A stretch of DNA of 64,000 nucleotides from DAORHV01 sp964458645. Its GTDB lineage: Bacteria > Patescibacteriota > Gracilibacteria > Peribacterales > Peribacteraceae. The stretch covers positions 62,001-126,000 of the forward strand of contig CAYWJU010000001.1 of NCBI GenBank assembly GCA_964458645.1, written 5' to 3'. Under the pieces are notes generated by a model. The model did not search any database and had not been told where the DNA came from. It worked only from the letters and a program-made list of their open reading frames with translations. Position numbers and translations under genes: made by a program. Every line of letters starts with the position of its first letter. Position 1 is the first letter of the stretch. This document shows positions 16,608-25,543 of the stretch, one piece after another.

Positions 16608-17195
16608 CTATTTCCGAGCCTCTTCCATGTCTTTGGCGATGAGGTTGGTAGCCACCAAATGGCGTGGGTCATCGACAATTTCAAGAATGAAGCGATCTCG
16701 CAAACTCAGGCGATACAGGAAATCCGCTTTCGGGAAGAGCGAGTACTTCACATTGCGCATGGACGGGTCTTGCGAGAGCAACAGCTCGACAACCTCCTTC
16801 TTCACGTCTCCGACCAACAGGAGATCAACCTTGCTATGTGTGCCGACGAAGCTGCCTGCCAAAAGAAGGAATTGTACCCCGGGCAATGACTTGAGCGAGG
16901 AAACGGTCGCACTCTCCCCTCCTCGCACCTCTTTGGAGAACATGCTCTTCAGTTCATGGAAGAAGATGAAGTCCGGATCTACCTTATAGAACTTCTTACG
17001 ATTGCGATGGCGCGCCTTCACCAAACCGATGCGACGCAAGTTTTCCAACTCACGGCGAATGGAATTGATCTGCTCATTGAGCAAACGCGTGAGCTGACGA
17101 ATGAAATACTCCTCCTCCGGATGAAGGAGAAACACTGAGAGTAATTTTACCCGAGTCTGGGAGCTAAAGAGTGCTTTCAGTGCGTCGTGAACCAT
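16608..17195 (-). CDS. Winged-helix regulator fused to a nucleotidyltransferase-like domain
   Basis: 195 residues from MVHDALKALFSSQTRVKLL. Residues about 5-70 form an ArsR-like winged helix (IRQLTRLLNEQINSIRRELENLRRIGLV). The second half has LLLAGSFVGTHSKVDLLLVGD, which resembles the GSxxxG...DxDL site of minimal nucleotidyltransferases but with weakened acidic residues (only one Asp kept). Such fusions occur in CPR and archaea; a DNA-binding regulator is the safest reading. The frame is open to 17255, but the shorter start fits the HTH domain. Confidence 0.78.
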   Translation of the reverse strand: MVHDALKALFSSQTRVKLLSVFLLHPEEEYFIRQLTRLLNEQINSIRRELENLRRIGLVKARHRNRKKFYKVDPDFIFFHELKSMFSKEVRGGESATVSSLKSLPGVQFLLLAGSFVGTHSKVDLLLVGDVKKEVVELLLSQDPSMRNVKYSLFPKADFLYRLSLRDRFILEIVDDPRHLVATNLIAKDMEEARK

Positions 17196-17448
17196 AAGGA
17201 AGTGAGCGGTAAACCCACGTTCACAAATGTTACTCATAGAGTGAATGCAGATCAAGAAAATTGAACAAACTGTATGTACTATTTATGTATTCTTATTTTT
17301 TGCTTTAAATAAGCCATAATTTAGTGTTTATTACCTTTCATTTTTTACTTTATTGTACAAAAAATGTGTTCAGATTTTGTTCAGCGACTCCATTCCGTAC
17401 TCAGTGAAAGAGCAAAGGCTAACAGTTGAGGAAATCCGTCTATTGTGC

Positions 17449-17454
17449 TACAAT
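17449..17454 (+). promoter_or_regulatory. -10 box TACAAT, leaderless-type spacing
   Basis: TACAAT with six bases to ATG 17461. The spacer 17260-17350 upstream is notably AT-rich and holds no gene. Confidence 0.55.
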
Positions 17455-17460
17455 GTCTTG

Positions 17461-19266
17461 ATGTCTACACACAAAAAACTCCTCGGATTCCTGGCAGTTG
17501 TATTGCTGGCAATCTTGGTTATGCACGGAGAGGCACTCGGACTGCCAACGGCATTTGCCCAGGCAGGTGCAGGACAACAGGTACAAGGACAGCTTGGTGA
17601 ACCAGCAGTCGGCATTATGTCGGCTTTGGGCATTATTATCAGCTTCATGCAGGTGATTGCGCTGATTGCTTTGTGGATTCTGCAGTACCTGCTCTCGACC
17701 GACTTCATGACCGATCCGCTCATGATGGCGCAATTGAACCAAATCTGGGTTCTTTCACGAGACCTGGTGAACTTGGCGTTCGCGCTCATGCTGATTGGCG
17801 TAGCAATCTATACGATCATTACCGCTAAACAGGAGCTTATTAAAGGGAAGCTCGTACAATTCTGCATGGCCGTCATTTTGGTCAACTTCTCGTGGTTCTT
17901 CCCGCGTGTGATCATCGACATTGCCAACGTGCTGACGTCGACGGTGTACTCGATTCCCAACATGCTGCCGGGCTTTAACTGTGAAATGCGCGACGACAAC
18001 GGTAACTTGCGCCCGTGTCGCGTGCTGTTGGACGTCCTCATTCTTCCTGAACCCAACGCGAAGGCAGGTTACTGCGCCGGCCCGTTGCCGGTCCCCGGTA
18101 CAGTAGTGAACTGCGACTGTCTGCCGTCACTCGTATGCTACAAAGAAGGAGAATTCGTCGCAGCTGCATCGGTAGCCCCCGGCCATGCGATGATTAACGG
18201 ACTAGCCGTGAGCTTTGCTCGCCTGAATGCGCTCGCCAAAGTACCGGCCAGCGTTATTGGTGCTCCGGGCACAACCCAGAACGTCATTACTATCAGTTTG
18301 CGACTGCTTGTGAGCACGGTGCTCATCTCCATTCTGCTCATGGCAGCCACCCTACCATTGGTCGGTCTGGCAGTTGGATTAGTCATTCGTATGGTCATTC
18401 TGTGGGTCTGCGTTGCATTCATGCCGTTCGCATTCTTGGGCTATGCCTGGAACGGCAAGCTCGGCATTCCCGGTGCAGACGATAAATTCAACATCTGGGA
18501 TAACTTTAAAAGTGCCGCGTTCTTGCCCGCTGTTGTGGCAATTCCATTCTGCATTGGCTTCATGATGTTGTCCGCTACGGCGCGAGTCCAATCGCCGACA
18601 ACGGGCCTGGTTCTGAATGTGCCCATCGTCAATGGCGTGAACGACTGGTGGGGGCTCATGTGGCTGTGCGCCGCCATTGGCATCATTTACATCGGCGCAT
18701 TCTCCGCACTCGAAAGCAATAAGATCATTGGTCAGGCAACAAACAAGGTAAAGGGCTTCGGCGACAGCGTGGTTGGCATTGCATCTGCAGCACCCATGCT
18801 TATCCCCTTGCCGTTGCCCGGTCCGAACGGAACCACAACGACGCAAACGCTGGGCCAGCTTGCCAACAAGCCGCAGCAGATCAAGAACGCTATTCAGCAA
18901 AGCGCGCTCAGCGGCAAATCGCTCAAGGAAACGCTCGCCGGTCAGCAAGGCGGCACAACGACACAGGGCGGATTGAACATCGAGGCAACCAACAAAATCC
19001 TCAGCTCCAACAGTGCCGAGAACCAGCGCATTGTGGATGCTATCCGGCAATTGGGCTCTACTCCTGCCGGAGCCGCTCGAGATAACCAGCTGCGAGATCT
19101 TACCCAGCAGCTTAACGCCCGACTGCCGGCAGGTTCCGCTCAGCTCACGACTGCCAACGTGCTGCCGGAATTGCGTCAAATCGCACAACGCCAGGGCAGC
19201 GGCGGAATCCTGCGCCAGAACATCAACCTCATCGAGGCCGCAGAAAAAGCCGGCCGCACGCCGTAA
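17461..19266 (+). CDS. TrbL/VirB6-like polytopic membrane protein
   Basis: 601 residues. A signal peptide (about 1-34, ending AFAQA) is followed by seven or more membrane helices, including VNLAFALMLIGVAIYTIITAKQ and VLISILLMAATLPLVGLAVGLVIRMVIL. A Cys-rich loop (CEMRDDNGNLRPC...CDCLPSLVC) lies between them, and the soluble tail from about 450 is Gln/Thr/Gly-rich. The layout matches TrbL/VirB6 channel proteins of type IV secretion, in the version found in CPR genomes. A partner gene follows after 39 bases; no VirB4/VirD4 ATPase is in the window. A DNA-uptake or secretion role is inferred. Confidence 0.78.
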   Translation: MSTHKKLLGFLAVVLLAILVMHGEALGLPTAFAQAGAGQQVQGQLGEPAVGIMSALGIIISFMQVIALIALWILQYLLSTDFMTDPLMMAQLNQIWVLSRDLVNLAFALMLIGVAIYTIITAKQELIKGKLVQFCMAVILVNFSWFFPRVIIDIANVLTSTVYSIPNMLPGFNCEMRDDNGNLRPCRVLLDVLILPEPNAKAGYCAGPLPVPGTVVNCDCLPSLVCYKEGEFVAAASVAPGHAMINGLAVSFARLNALAKVPASVIGAPGTTQNVITISLRLLVSTVLISILLMAATLPLVGLAVGLVIRMVILWVCVAFMPFAFLGYAWNGKLGIPGADDKFNIWDNFKSAAFLPAVVAIPFCIGFMMLSATARVQSPTTGLVLNVPIVNGVNDWWGLMWLCAAIGIIYIGAFSALESNKIIGQATNKVKGFGDSVVGIASAAPMLIPLPLPGPNGTTTTQTLGQLANKPQQIKNAIQQSALSGKSLKETLAGQQGGTTTQGGLNIEATNKILSSNSAENQRIVDAIRQLGSTPAGAARDNQLRDLTQQLNARLPAGSAQLTTANVLPELRQIAQRQGSGGILRQNINLIEAAEKAGRTP

Positions 19267-19305
19267 ACACCAGTACTTCCGCATTCTTCTTCCGTTATTC
19301 CCTTC

Positions 19306-20574
19306 ATGACACGCCAGCAGCGCCAAGAACTGGCAGGTATGGGGCCCGATCGCCTGGAATCGGAGCGCAGTCGGTGGGCGGAATTGAAGATGTCGGTGGA
19401 AGCCGTACGTACGCACCCCCTGTTGCCCGAACTCGAGCGCATCGGTGCACAGGCGGCAACCCTCTGGCAACGCAACGCCATGCTCATGAACATGCCGGAT
19501 GCCGGCGAACAGATTTCACGAAACTGGGAGCAAATGGGCGAGTTGTATCAGCAAGCCATGGAACTGCGCGCCCGTATGCTGGGCACGCGGCTGCAATCTA
19601 CATTCGGCCTGGCACCGGGCAGCGACCCGCGTGAAGACATTATGGATCGCCTGAATACGTCGTTCTCCGTGCCAGAAGGCACCAACAGCTCCATGCGCGC
19701 CATTAATCGCACCCTGTCCACGTACGCACGCGGCCTGACCGCCGATCCAAGTGCAGTGTTGGACGGCAGCGCACGCGACGCACACTTCTACCGTCGTAAC
19801 CGCAACGGACGTTTGATGGTGAACTGGAACCGCATGGAGGAAGCGTATCGCAACATCGATATGATCGCCGCCAGCCCTGCAGCGGCAATCAACCCCGAGC
19901 AGCGGCAACTGCTGCAGCAAATGCGTTCGGGTATCGGCCAAATGGAGGCAATCGATCCGGTCGGTGCAGCCATTGCCGACTGGCGTCGTAGCGTTCCGGT
20001 ACGGCAAGCCGACTATCGTCCGATACGGTTTCTTACCGGTGTGGGTGCATCGTTCATTACCGGCATCGGTCTGATCATGGGCGCCAAACACGGCTTCACT
20101 TGGCCAACGGCTCTGTGGGCCGGCATTGCCGCATTGTCGATCAATCCAAGCTTAGCCCGCAGCAACACCTACAATGCCGTGCGTCGCCTCAGCTACCTCA
20201 ACGAACCGCAGATTCAGAACGTAATTCAACACAGTGGCTTATCGGGCGACCGAGGCGCTGCTGCGATTGAGGAATTACATGAACTGAGTCGCGGTGAGAA
20301 CCGCAGCCAACTCAATGCGCTCATTCGAGGCAATCAACCCATCACCATGGCGCAGATCGGCCAGCTAACCGACGGACGCAATACGCCCCTGGTGGAAGCC
20401 ATGGCACGTCTGGGAAGCGATGAAGAGCGCAAGCTCTTCCTGCAAAGCTTCTTACAATCGCGCAGCCGCGACGAACAACAGATCACCCGTGAATACATTC
20501 GCGGTCGCGGCCAAGTAGATATGCGATTGGAACGCAATCCGTTCCTGTTTGGGGACAATACGGGAGCAGTCTAA
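19306..20574 (+). CDS. Hypothetical protein with central membrane hairpin
   Basis: 422 residues. Long helical soluble regions flank one or two membrane helices at about 243-285 (FLTGVGASFITGIGLIMGA, TWPTALWAGIAALSINP). No known domain was recognised. It follows the TrbL-like gene by 39 bases with a CU-rich tract (CTTCCGTTATTCCCTTC) before the ATG, so the two are probably one operon and the protein may be a cytoplasmic partner of the channel. A P1 palindrome starts two bases after its stop. Confidence 0.72.
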   Translation: MTRQQRQELAGMGPDRLESERSRWAELKMSVEAVRTHPLLPELERIGAQAATLWQRNAMLMNMPDAGEQISRNWEQMGELYQQAMELRARMLGTRLQSTFGLAPGSDPREDIMDRLNTSFSVPEGTNSSMRAINRTLSTYARGLTADPSAVLDGSARDAHFYRRNRNGRLMVNWNRMEEAYRNIDMIAASPAAAINPEQRQLLQQMRSGIGQMEAIDPVGAAIADWRRSVPVRQADYRPIRFLTGVGASFITGIGLIMGAKHGFTWPTALWAGIAALSINPSLARSNTYNAVRRLSYLNEPQIQNVIQHSGLSGDRGAAAIEELHELSRGENRSQLNALIRGNQPITMAQIGQLTDGRNTPLVEAMARLGSDEERKLFLQSFLQSRSRDEQQITREYIRGRGQVDMRLERNPFLFGDNTGAV

Positions 20575-20576
20575 GG

Positions 20577-20671
20577 ACTCCAAAGAAACCGAAGAGTCCG
20601 AGGAGTTCGACGAAAAAATAGCGATCCTCGGGATCGTCGGCTTCCTTGGATTCTTCGGAATCTCTCAGGAA
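20577..20671. repeat. P1 palindrome between convergent genes
   Basis: GGACTCCAAAGAAACCGAAG and following CCGA units pair imperfectly with TCGTCGGCTTCCTTGGATTC and TTCGGAATC on the other arm. It fills nearly the whole space between the stop at 20574 and the infB stop at 20684. Confidence 0.75.
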
Positions 20672-20683
20672 GATCTTTGGCTT

Positions 20684-22930
20684 CTACTCAACCTTGGTGA
20701 ATTCTTTCGTATAGGCCTCCAGCACGTCGTTGAGCTCCAGCGGAATGCTGGTAATAACGCGCATACCGCACTCCATACCTTCTTTGGCCTCCTTGATGTC
20801 CTTGTCGATGTTCTTGAGCGACGTAATGCGTCCGGTACCGACCACTTCCTCGCCGCGCTTCACACGGAACGGTGTGCGCTTCAGGTAACCGTCGGTCACC
20901 TTGCCACCAATGATCTGCTCGCTCTTTTTGGTCAGGAATACGCCGCGGATTTCCAGGTGACCGGTGATCTTCTCTTCCTCGACCGGCTGAATAAGCCCCT
21001 TGAGCAGCAACTCCATTTCCTCGAACAGCTTGTAGATGATGTCGTAGTTCTGCACCTTCACGCCCTCGCGGTCGGCGGTCTTCATGACCGACAGCGGAGC
21101 CTCGACGTTAAAGCCCACCACGATACCCTGCGAAGCGGCGGCCATCATGACGTCACTCTCGGTGATTCCGCCAATCGCAGCGTGAATGACCTTGGGCTGC
21201 ACTTTGTCGGTGATGAGCTTCTTGAGTCCTTCCTGCAATGACTCCAACGAACCTTGAGCATCGGCCTTCAGCACGATTTTCAACTGCGACAACTTTCCTT
21301 CGGTGAGACGACTGACCAAGTCGGCGAATCCGCGCTTGGGTTCGTTGCTCTTGGAGAGCTTGTACGCATCCATGAACGCCTGCAGTTCACGATCGGAGGA
21401 GAACACCTGGAGAATGTCGCCCACGCGCGGAAGAACGTCCAAACCGGCCACAACTGCGGGGCCGGACGGCAAGACTTCCTTCATGCGCTTACCGCCGACG
21501 CCAAGCAATGCCTTCACTTTGCCCGAAGCCTGACCGGAAGCGATGAAGTCTCCGACACGCAGGGTTCCGGCATTCACGATGACGGTGGCAAGCGGGCCGT
21601 GGGATTTATCCAAATGGCTTTCGATGACCGTGGCAATGGCGGGGCGATCTGGATCGGCCTTCAGCTCTTCCATTTCGGCAAGCAGCAACACGGCATCTAA
21701 CAAATCATTGATTCCCTGCTTGGTTACGGCCGAACACGGCACCATGGGTACGCTGCCTCCCCACTCCTCTGCCTGCAAGCCGTGCGAAGCGAGCTCGCCT
21801 TTCACGCGCTCGGGATCGGCATTGGGGCGGTCCATCTTGTTGATGGCGACCAAGATGGGCACTTCGGCATCTTTCACGTGGTCGATTGCTTCGATGGTCG
21901 TGGGCTTCACACCTTCTTCGGCTGACACCACAAGAATGGCAACGTCGGTCACTTGGGCGCCGCGTGCGCGCATGGCGGTGAATGCCTCGTGACCCGGAGT
22001 ATCCAGGAACGTAATGGGTTTGCCGTCGTGCATGACCTGGTACGCACCGATGTGCTGCGTAATGCCACCGGCTTCACCCGCCACCACGTCGGTGGAACGA
22101 ATGGCGTCCAAAATGGAAGTCTTGCCATGGTCGACGTGTCCCATGACGGTGACGATGGGCGCACGCGGAATCAGCTTGGCCGGATCATCCAGCTTCAAAA
22201 GTTCGGCAAGGTCGTTCTTAATGAGCGCTTCCACCGCGACTTCGGCCACTTCGCGCTGCACTTCCACGCCGAGCTCCAACGCGATGATGGACGCGGTGTC
22301 GAAGTCGATCTGCTGGTTGATGTTGGCCAAAATGCCATTCTTCATAAGCGATTGGATCACCTTGGGCACCTGGATACCGGTCTTCTCGGCGAATTCTTTC
22401 ACCGAAATTTGGATGGGCAAGAACACCGGACCTTCCTTCTTCTTGATCTGCGTTTGGTGCGTGGTGCCAGGAACGGCTTTAGGCTGCAGCTTGGCCAATT
22501 CCTTGGCTTCGGCGCGGCGCTGTTCAATGTCCTTCTTGCTGATGACGCGCTGGCGGGCAATGACCTGCTGCTGGCGGGCGATAGCCTCCTTGGGAACGTC
22601 GTCGAGTGTGAGTTTGCGCAATACGTTCAAGTTGGCGTCGGGCGCTTTCTTGGCCTCGGTCTCGGCATTCTTTTCAGCGGGAACAGCTTCGCCAGCGGCG
22701 CCCTCTTCTTTTGCCCCCTCTTCTGACTCTTCGCCGCCGTCATCGCCCTGCAGGTTCGCCCAATCGATGGTGATACCGCGCTTATTGGCGATGAAGCGGA
22801 TGATGCCCATTGCCATGCTCTGCGTCACCTCGCGATCGGTCGGCTTTACGCCGAAATCGACAGTCATAAGCTCCTTGCGGAGTTCCTGTCCGGGAATGCC
22901 GAGAATTTTCGCAACTTGAATGAGACGCAT
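20684..22930 (-). CDS. infB: Translation initiation factor IF-2
   Basis: 748 residues from MRLIQVAKILGIPGQELRKEL (an IF2_N domain). An acidic linker rich in Glu/Ala (about 75-105) follows, then the second N-terminal module and the G domain with GHVDHGKTS, DTPGHEAF and NKMD. Domains C1-C2 end near GITSLKNIDKDIKEAKEGMECGMRV. It delivers initiator tRNA and promotes subunit joining. TTG codons just upstream (to 22939) are an alternative start. The DHH phosphoesterase gene precedes it on the same strand, an echo of the infB-rbfA-nrnA order, with rbfA absent. Confidence 0.97.
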   Translation of the reverse strand: MRLIQVAKILGIPGQELRKELMTVDFGVKPTDREVTQSMAMGIIRFIANKRGITIDWANLQGDDGGEESEEGAKEEGAAGEAVPAEKNAETEAKKAPDANLNVLRKLTLDDVPKEAIARQQQVIARQRVISKKDIEQRRAEAKELAKLQPKAVPGTTHQTQIKKKEGPVFLPIQISVKEFAEKTGIQVPKVIQSLMKNGILANINQQIDFDTASIIALELGVEVQREVAEVAVEALIKNDLAELLKLDDPAKLIPRAPIVTVMGHVDHGKTSILDAIRSTDVVAGEAGGITQHIGAYQVMHDGKPITFLDTPGHEAFTAMRARGAQVTDVAILVVSAEEGVKPTTIEAIDHVKDAEVPILVAINKMDRPNADPERVKGELASHGLQAEEWGGSVPMVPCSAVTKQGINDLLDAVLLLAEMEELKADPDRPAIATVIESHLDKSHGPLATVIVNAGTLRVGDFIASGQASGKVKALLGVGGKRMKEVLPSGPAVVAGLDVLPRVGDILQVFSSDRELQAFMDAYKLSKSNEPKRGFADLVSRLTEGKLSQLKIVLKADAQGSLESLQEGLKKLITDKVQPKVIHAAIGGITESDVMMAAASQGIVVGFNVEAPLSVMKTADREGVKVQNYDIIYKLFEEMELLLKGLIQPVEEEKITGHLEIRGVFLTKKSEQIIGGKVTDGYLKRTPFRVKRGEEVVGTGRITSLKNIDKDIKEAKEGMECGMRVITSIPLELNDVLEAYTKEFTKVE

Positions 22931-23014
22931 GGACAACAAATGTCACGCGTAGCGTAACACACGCGACAGTGATTACCAAGAATAACCACACTCAAGAAGC
23001 ATCTCTTTCAGGTT

Positions 23015-24343
23015 TTACTGATTTCCGAGTTCTTTCACCACATCGACTCCCCCACCCTGTTTTGCTCCATTCGCGCTCACACCCTGCAACACATCGACTG
23101 GGGCGGACTTTGCTGCCTCTGCGACTACGGCTCGTTGCATGGGTGTCGGACCGGCTTCGGGCGGCAGCGTGGCGTTGCCTGCATCTAACTGGCGCTTCAC
23201 TTCGTCCTTCAGTTTTTGCACGCTTTCCAGCACCGCAAGCTGGAAATTGGAATAGCCCTTCACCTTGAATCCGGATGCACGCGCGTGACCACCTCCGCCG
23301 AATAATCTACCAGCAGCGACGTTCACATCGACAGACGGCGACGAGCGAACGCTGGCCTTCATGAGACCGGCCTCGGTCTCGGTGAAGAGCACGTGGACAT
23401 CGGCATCGGGAATGGTGGAAATGAGCTCATCCAAAATTCCCGCAGTCTCTTTGGCGGTGGCACCCATCTCCTGCAAATCTTGCAAACTGATGGACGACCA
23501 GACGATGCGTGCGGACGGATCCATCTGGATGCCGTTGAGCGCGCGACCCCAAATTTTGAGTGTGGAAAGTGGTTTGGTTTTGTAGATATGCTTGATGATC
23601 TCCTGCTGGCGGGCGCCGAAGTCGAGCAAGTTGGCAGCGACTTCCAGCGACTTGGGCGTGGTGTTCGGGTTCTGGAAGCTGCGCGTGTCGGTAATGAGTC
23701 CGGTGAGCAGCAGTGTGGCAACGTCCGGCGTGAGGAACGACTTCCACTTCTCGTCGGAGACGAACCACGAGTACAGCACCTCGGTGGCGCTGGCGGAGGT
23801 CGGGTCGATGAGGTGCAACTGACCGAATTGGGTGTTACTGACATGGTGGTCGATGTTCAAGATGGGCACTTCGGAGAACAGATCGACGTTATCTGTGTAT
23901 ATAGAGCCGAGCAGACTCAACTCGGCGGTATCCACAACCACGATCAAATCGTAATTCGCTCCCCCTTCCGACAAGATGACGGACTGCTTTTTGATCTTCC
24001 CCTTCTTGGGCACCACGATAATGTTCACTTTGTTGTCTTCTACGGTGTAGCGCAATTTGTCGACTTCCACGCCATCGCTGCAGTCCAGCGTGATGATGAA
24101 CTCCTGCTCGCCGCTGACCTTGGTGACCAAGTTCTCGAAGCCGGGCAGGAACTTGAGCGCCTCGGGCGGCGTGTCCGGACAGATGACCGTACAGTCCTTG
24201 CCGAGCGCCTTGAACACCGAGTAACAGGCCAGCGCACTGCTGAGTCCGTCGGGATCCACGTTGGCATGCGGGACGATCAGCAGCCGGTTATGACTGTCGA
24301 TTGCCTTGCGGGCGTCTGCGATGGAGGCGGGAGTGAGGGGCAT
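23015..24343 (-). CDS. DHH/DHHA1 phosphoesterase (NrnA-like)
   Basis: 442 residues. The DHH domain has VPHANVDPDGLSSALA, VVDTAELSLLG and the namesake NIDHHVSNTQFG; the DHHA1 domain ends in GRLFGGGGHARASGF. Members degrade nano-RNA and pAp or are related exopolyphosphatase-type enzymes, with Mn bound by the Asp/His residues. The tail after about residue 375 is an Ala/Pro/Gly-rich extension without a known domain. It lies 84 bases upstream of infB. An AT-rich stretch with TAATAA-type boxes precedes the ATG. Confidence 0.88.
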   Translation of the reverse strand: MPLTPASIADARKAIDSHNRLLIVPHANVDPDGLSSALACYSVFKALGKDCTVICPDTPPEALKFLPGFENLVTKVSGEQEFIITLDCSDGVEVDKLRYTVEDNKVNIIVVPKKGKIKKQSVILSEGGANYDLIVVVDTAELSLLGSIYTDNVDLFSEVPILNIDHHVSNTQFGQLHLIDPTSASATEVLYSWFVSDEKWKSFLTPDVATLLLTGLITDTRSFQNPNTTPKSLEVAANLLDFGARQQEIIKHIYKTKPLSTLKIWGRALNGIQMDPSARIVWSSISLQDLQEMGATAKETAGILDELISTIPDADVHVLFTETEAGLMKASVRSSPSVDVNVAAGRLFGGGGHARASGFKVKGYSNFQLAVLESVQKLKDEVKRQLDAGNATLPPEAGPTPMQRAVVAEAAKSAPVDVLQGVSANGAKQGGGVDVVKELGNQ

Positions 24344-24515
24344 TTGACTTACTTTTCGTATTATTATGACATAATACTATTTAAAAATCAATAGTGATTA
24401 CTGTCAAGAATAGGAAAAGAAGGGGGAAGTATAGGCAGAAGCGGCTTGCGGCGCCAGTGGACTTTGGCTTTTCGGGAACAGACCTCCACCCGGAAGTCCG
24501 TTATATCGACAATGC

Positions 24516-24591
24516 TGGTCGGGGCGCAGGGACTCGAACCCTGGGTCTCCAGACCCCCAGCCTGGCGCTTTACCAACTAAGCTACGCCCCG
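24516..24591 (-). tRNA. tRNA-Pro (anticodon GGG)
   Basis: 76 bases on the minus strand. Acceptor CGGGGCG / CGCCCCG, D-arm CTTAGTTGGTAAAG, anticodon stem CCAGG / TCTGG around loop CTGGGGG, T-loop GTTCGAGTC, CCA encoded. Confidence 0.93.
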
Positions 24592-24662
24592 ATGTTTTAA
24601 TTATGCCCGATCTCCCGGAGGGCGCCAGGCGCCTTATTATTACGCTCTGCAGTGCAGAGCTT

Positions 24663-24682
24663 GGCAACTAAGCTACACCCCG
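24663..24682 (-). pseudogene. Partial copy of the tRNA-Pro 5' end
   Basis: CGGGGTGTAGCTTAGTTGCC on the minus strand matches the first 20 bases of the tRNA-Pro gene at 17 positions. It then runs into the short palindrome GCTCTGCAGTGCAGAGC (about 24644-24660) instead of the rest of a tRNA. Confidence 0.55.
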
Positions 24683-24736
24683 ATTGCGGCTACTCTAGTG
24701 GATCGCTGCGGGATTTCCAAACACCACCACTACTCT

Positions 24737-24934
24737 CTAGCACGTACACTGGAAGCTCTCCGGACTCTTCTTGGTGAGTGTCCACAGCGAGCCGTCGGCC
24801 TTCTTGCCCGACCACACCTTGCCCATGCCGGCCGCTTCCACGGTCGACTTGCGCGGCAGCACCAATGCACCGGCGGCAGTCAGCTCGGCGAGTGCTTCTT
24901 CCAGTTCTTTCGTCGTGCGTTTGGGGAGTTCCAT
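24737..24934 (-). CDS. Small basic hypothetical protein
   Basis: 65 residues, MELPKRTTKELEEALAELTAAGAL..., ending CTC. A predicted N-terminal helix is followed by a short beta region with GKVWSGKKADGSLWTLTKK. No family is known to me. Support comes from a TATACT box with exactly six bases to the ATG, the same arrangement as at well-supported genes here. An overlapping frame (24690-24938) lacks such support. The downstream neighbour on the minus strand is tRNA-Pro. Confidence 0.62.
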   Translation of the reverse strand: MELPKRTTKELEEALAELTAAGALVLPRKSTVEAAGMGKVWSGKKADGSLWTLTKKSPESFQCTC

Positions 24935-24940
24935 ACAAAG

Positions 24941-24946
24941 AGTATA
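24941..24946 (-). promoter_or_regulatory. -10 box TATACT, leaderless-type spacing
   Basis: TATACT on the minus strand, spacer CTTTGT, then ATG 24934. It lies just past the stop of the methyltransferase gene. Confidence 0.6.
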
Positions 24947-24950
24947 GCGA

Positions 24951-25499
24951 TTACGCGGCTTTTTTCACGTAGACCACGACTTTCTCCGCAACTTCGTCCG
25001 GCTCAATGCCTTCCATGCGGAACGCATGCGACACCACGCGGCACCCTGGCTTTAGCTGCGGCCAGATCTTGGCCTTGAACGTCTTCATGGTATCCGTGAG
25101 CAGATAACAGAAAATGACGTCGGCATCGCGGAAATCCTTGGTCCAAAAATTCCCGAGCTTCACGCGAATGTCGCGCTGAAACAAGCACCGGAGTTTGCAG
25201 TAGACGTACATGAGAATCGATAATTCATAACCCGTCACCTTGGCACCCGTGGTGGAGGCGGCCAGCAAGACGCGCCCGTCGCCGCAGCCTAAGTCGTAGG
25301 CGATTTCTCCTTTCTGCAGCCGGGCCATACTGATCATACGGGCCAGGATGGGGTGCGATGTCGGCAAAAACGGCGCGCCAAACCACGTGGCGTACGCACC
25401 GGGAATACACAGAAGAATGGCCGTAATGCACACGACCGGAAGCCAAATCCCCTTCGGGGTGAGCAACAAGGCAGCCATGAGAAGTACAATCTCGAGCAT
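24951..25499 (-). CDS. Membrane-anchored class I methyltransferase (FAM173-like)
   Basis: 182 residues. One or two membrane segments at the N-terminus (about 1-40) are followed by a SAM-binding fold. Motif I is IAYDLGCGDGRVLLAA and motif II includes GYELSILMYVYCKLR; a later segment is VIFCYLLTDTMKTF and RVVSHAFRMEGIEP. The arrangement resembles the FAM173/ATP-synthase-c lysine methyltransferase group, which is also membrane-tethered. The substrate here is unknown. A TATAAC box lies eight bases before the ATG. Confidence 0.8.
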   Translation of the reverse strand: MLEIVLLMAALLLTPKGIWLPVVCITAILLCIPGAYATWFGAPFLPTSHPILARMISMARLQKGEIAYDLGCGDGRVLLAASTTGAKVTGYELSILMYVYCKLRCLFQRDIRVKLGNFWTKDFRDADVIFCYLLTDTMKTFKAKIWPQLKPGCRVVSHAFRMEGIEPDEVAEKVVVYVKKAA

Positions 25500-25507
25500 T
25501 GCCCTTA

Positions 25508-25513
25508 GTTATA
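25508..25513 (-). promoter_or_regulatory. -10 box TATAAC, leaderless-type spacing
   Basis: TATAAC on the minus strand with eight bases to ATG 25499. Confidence 0.45.
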
Positions 25514-25543
25514 GCGAAAAGTCCGATCCGCGACGAGTGCTCA

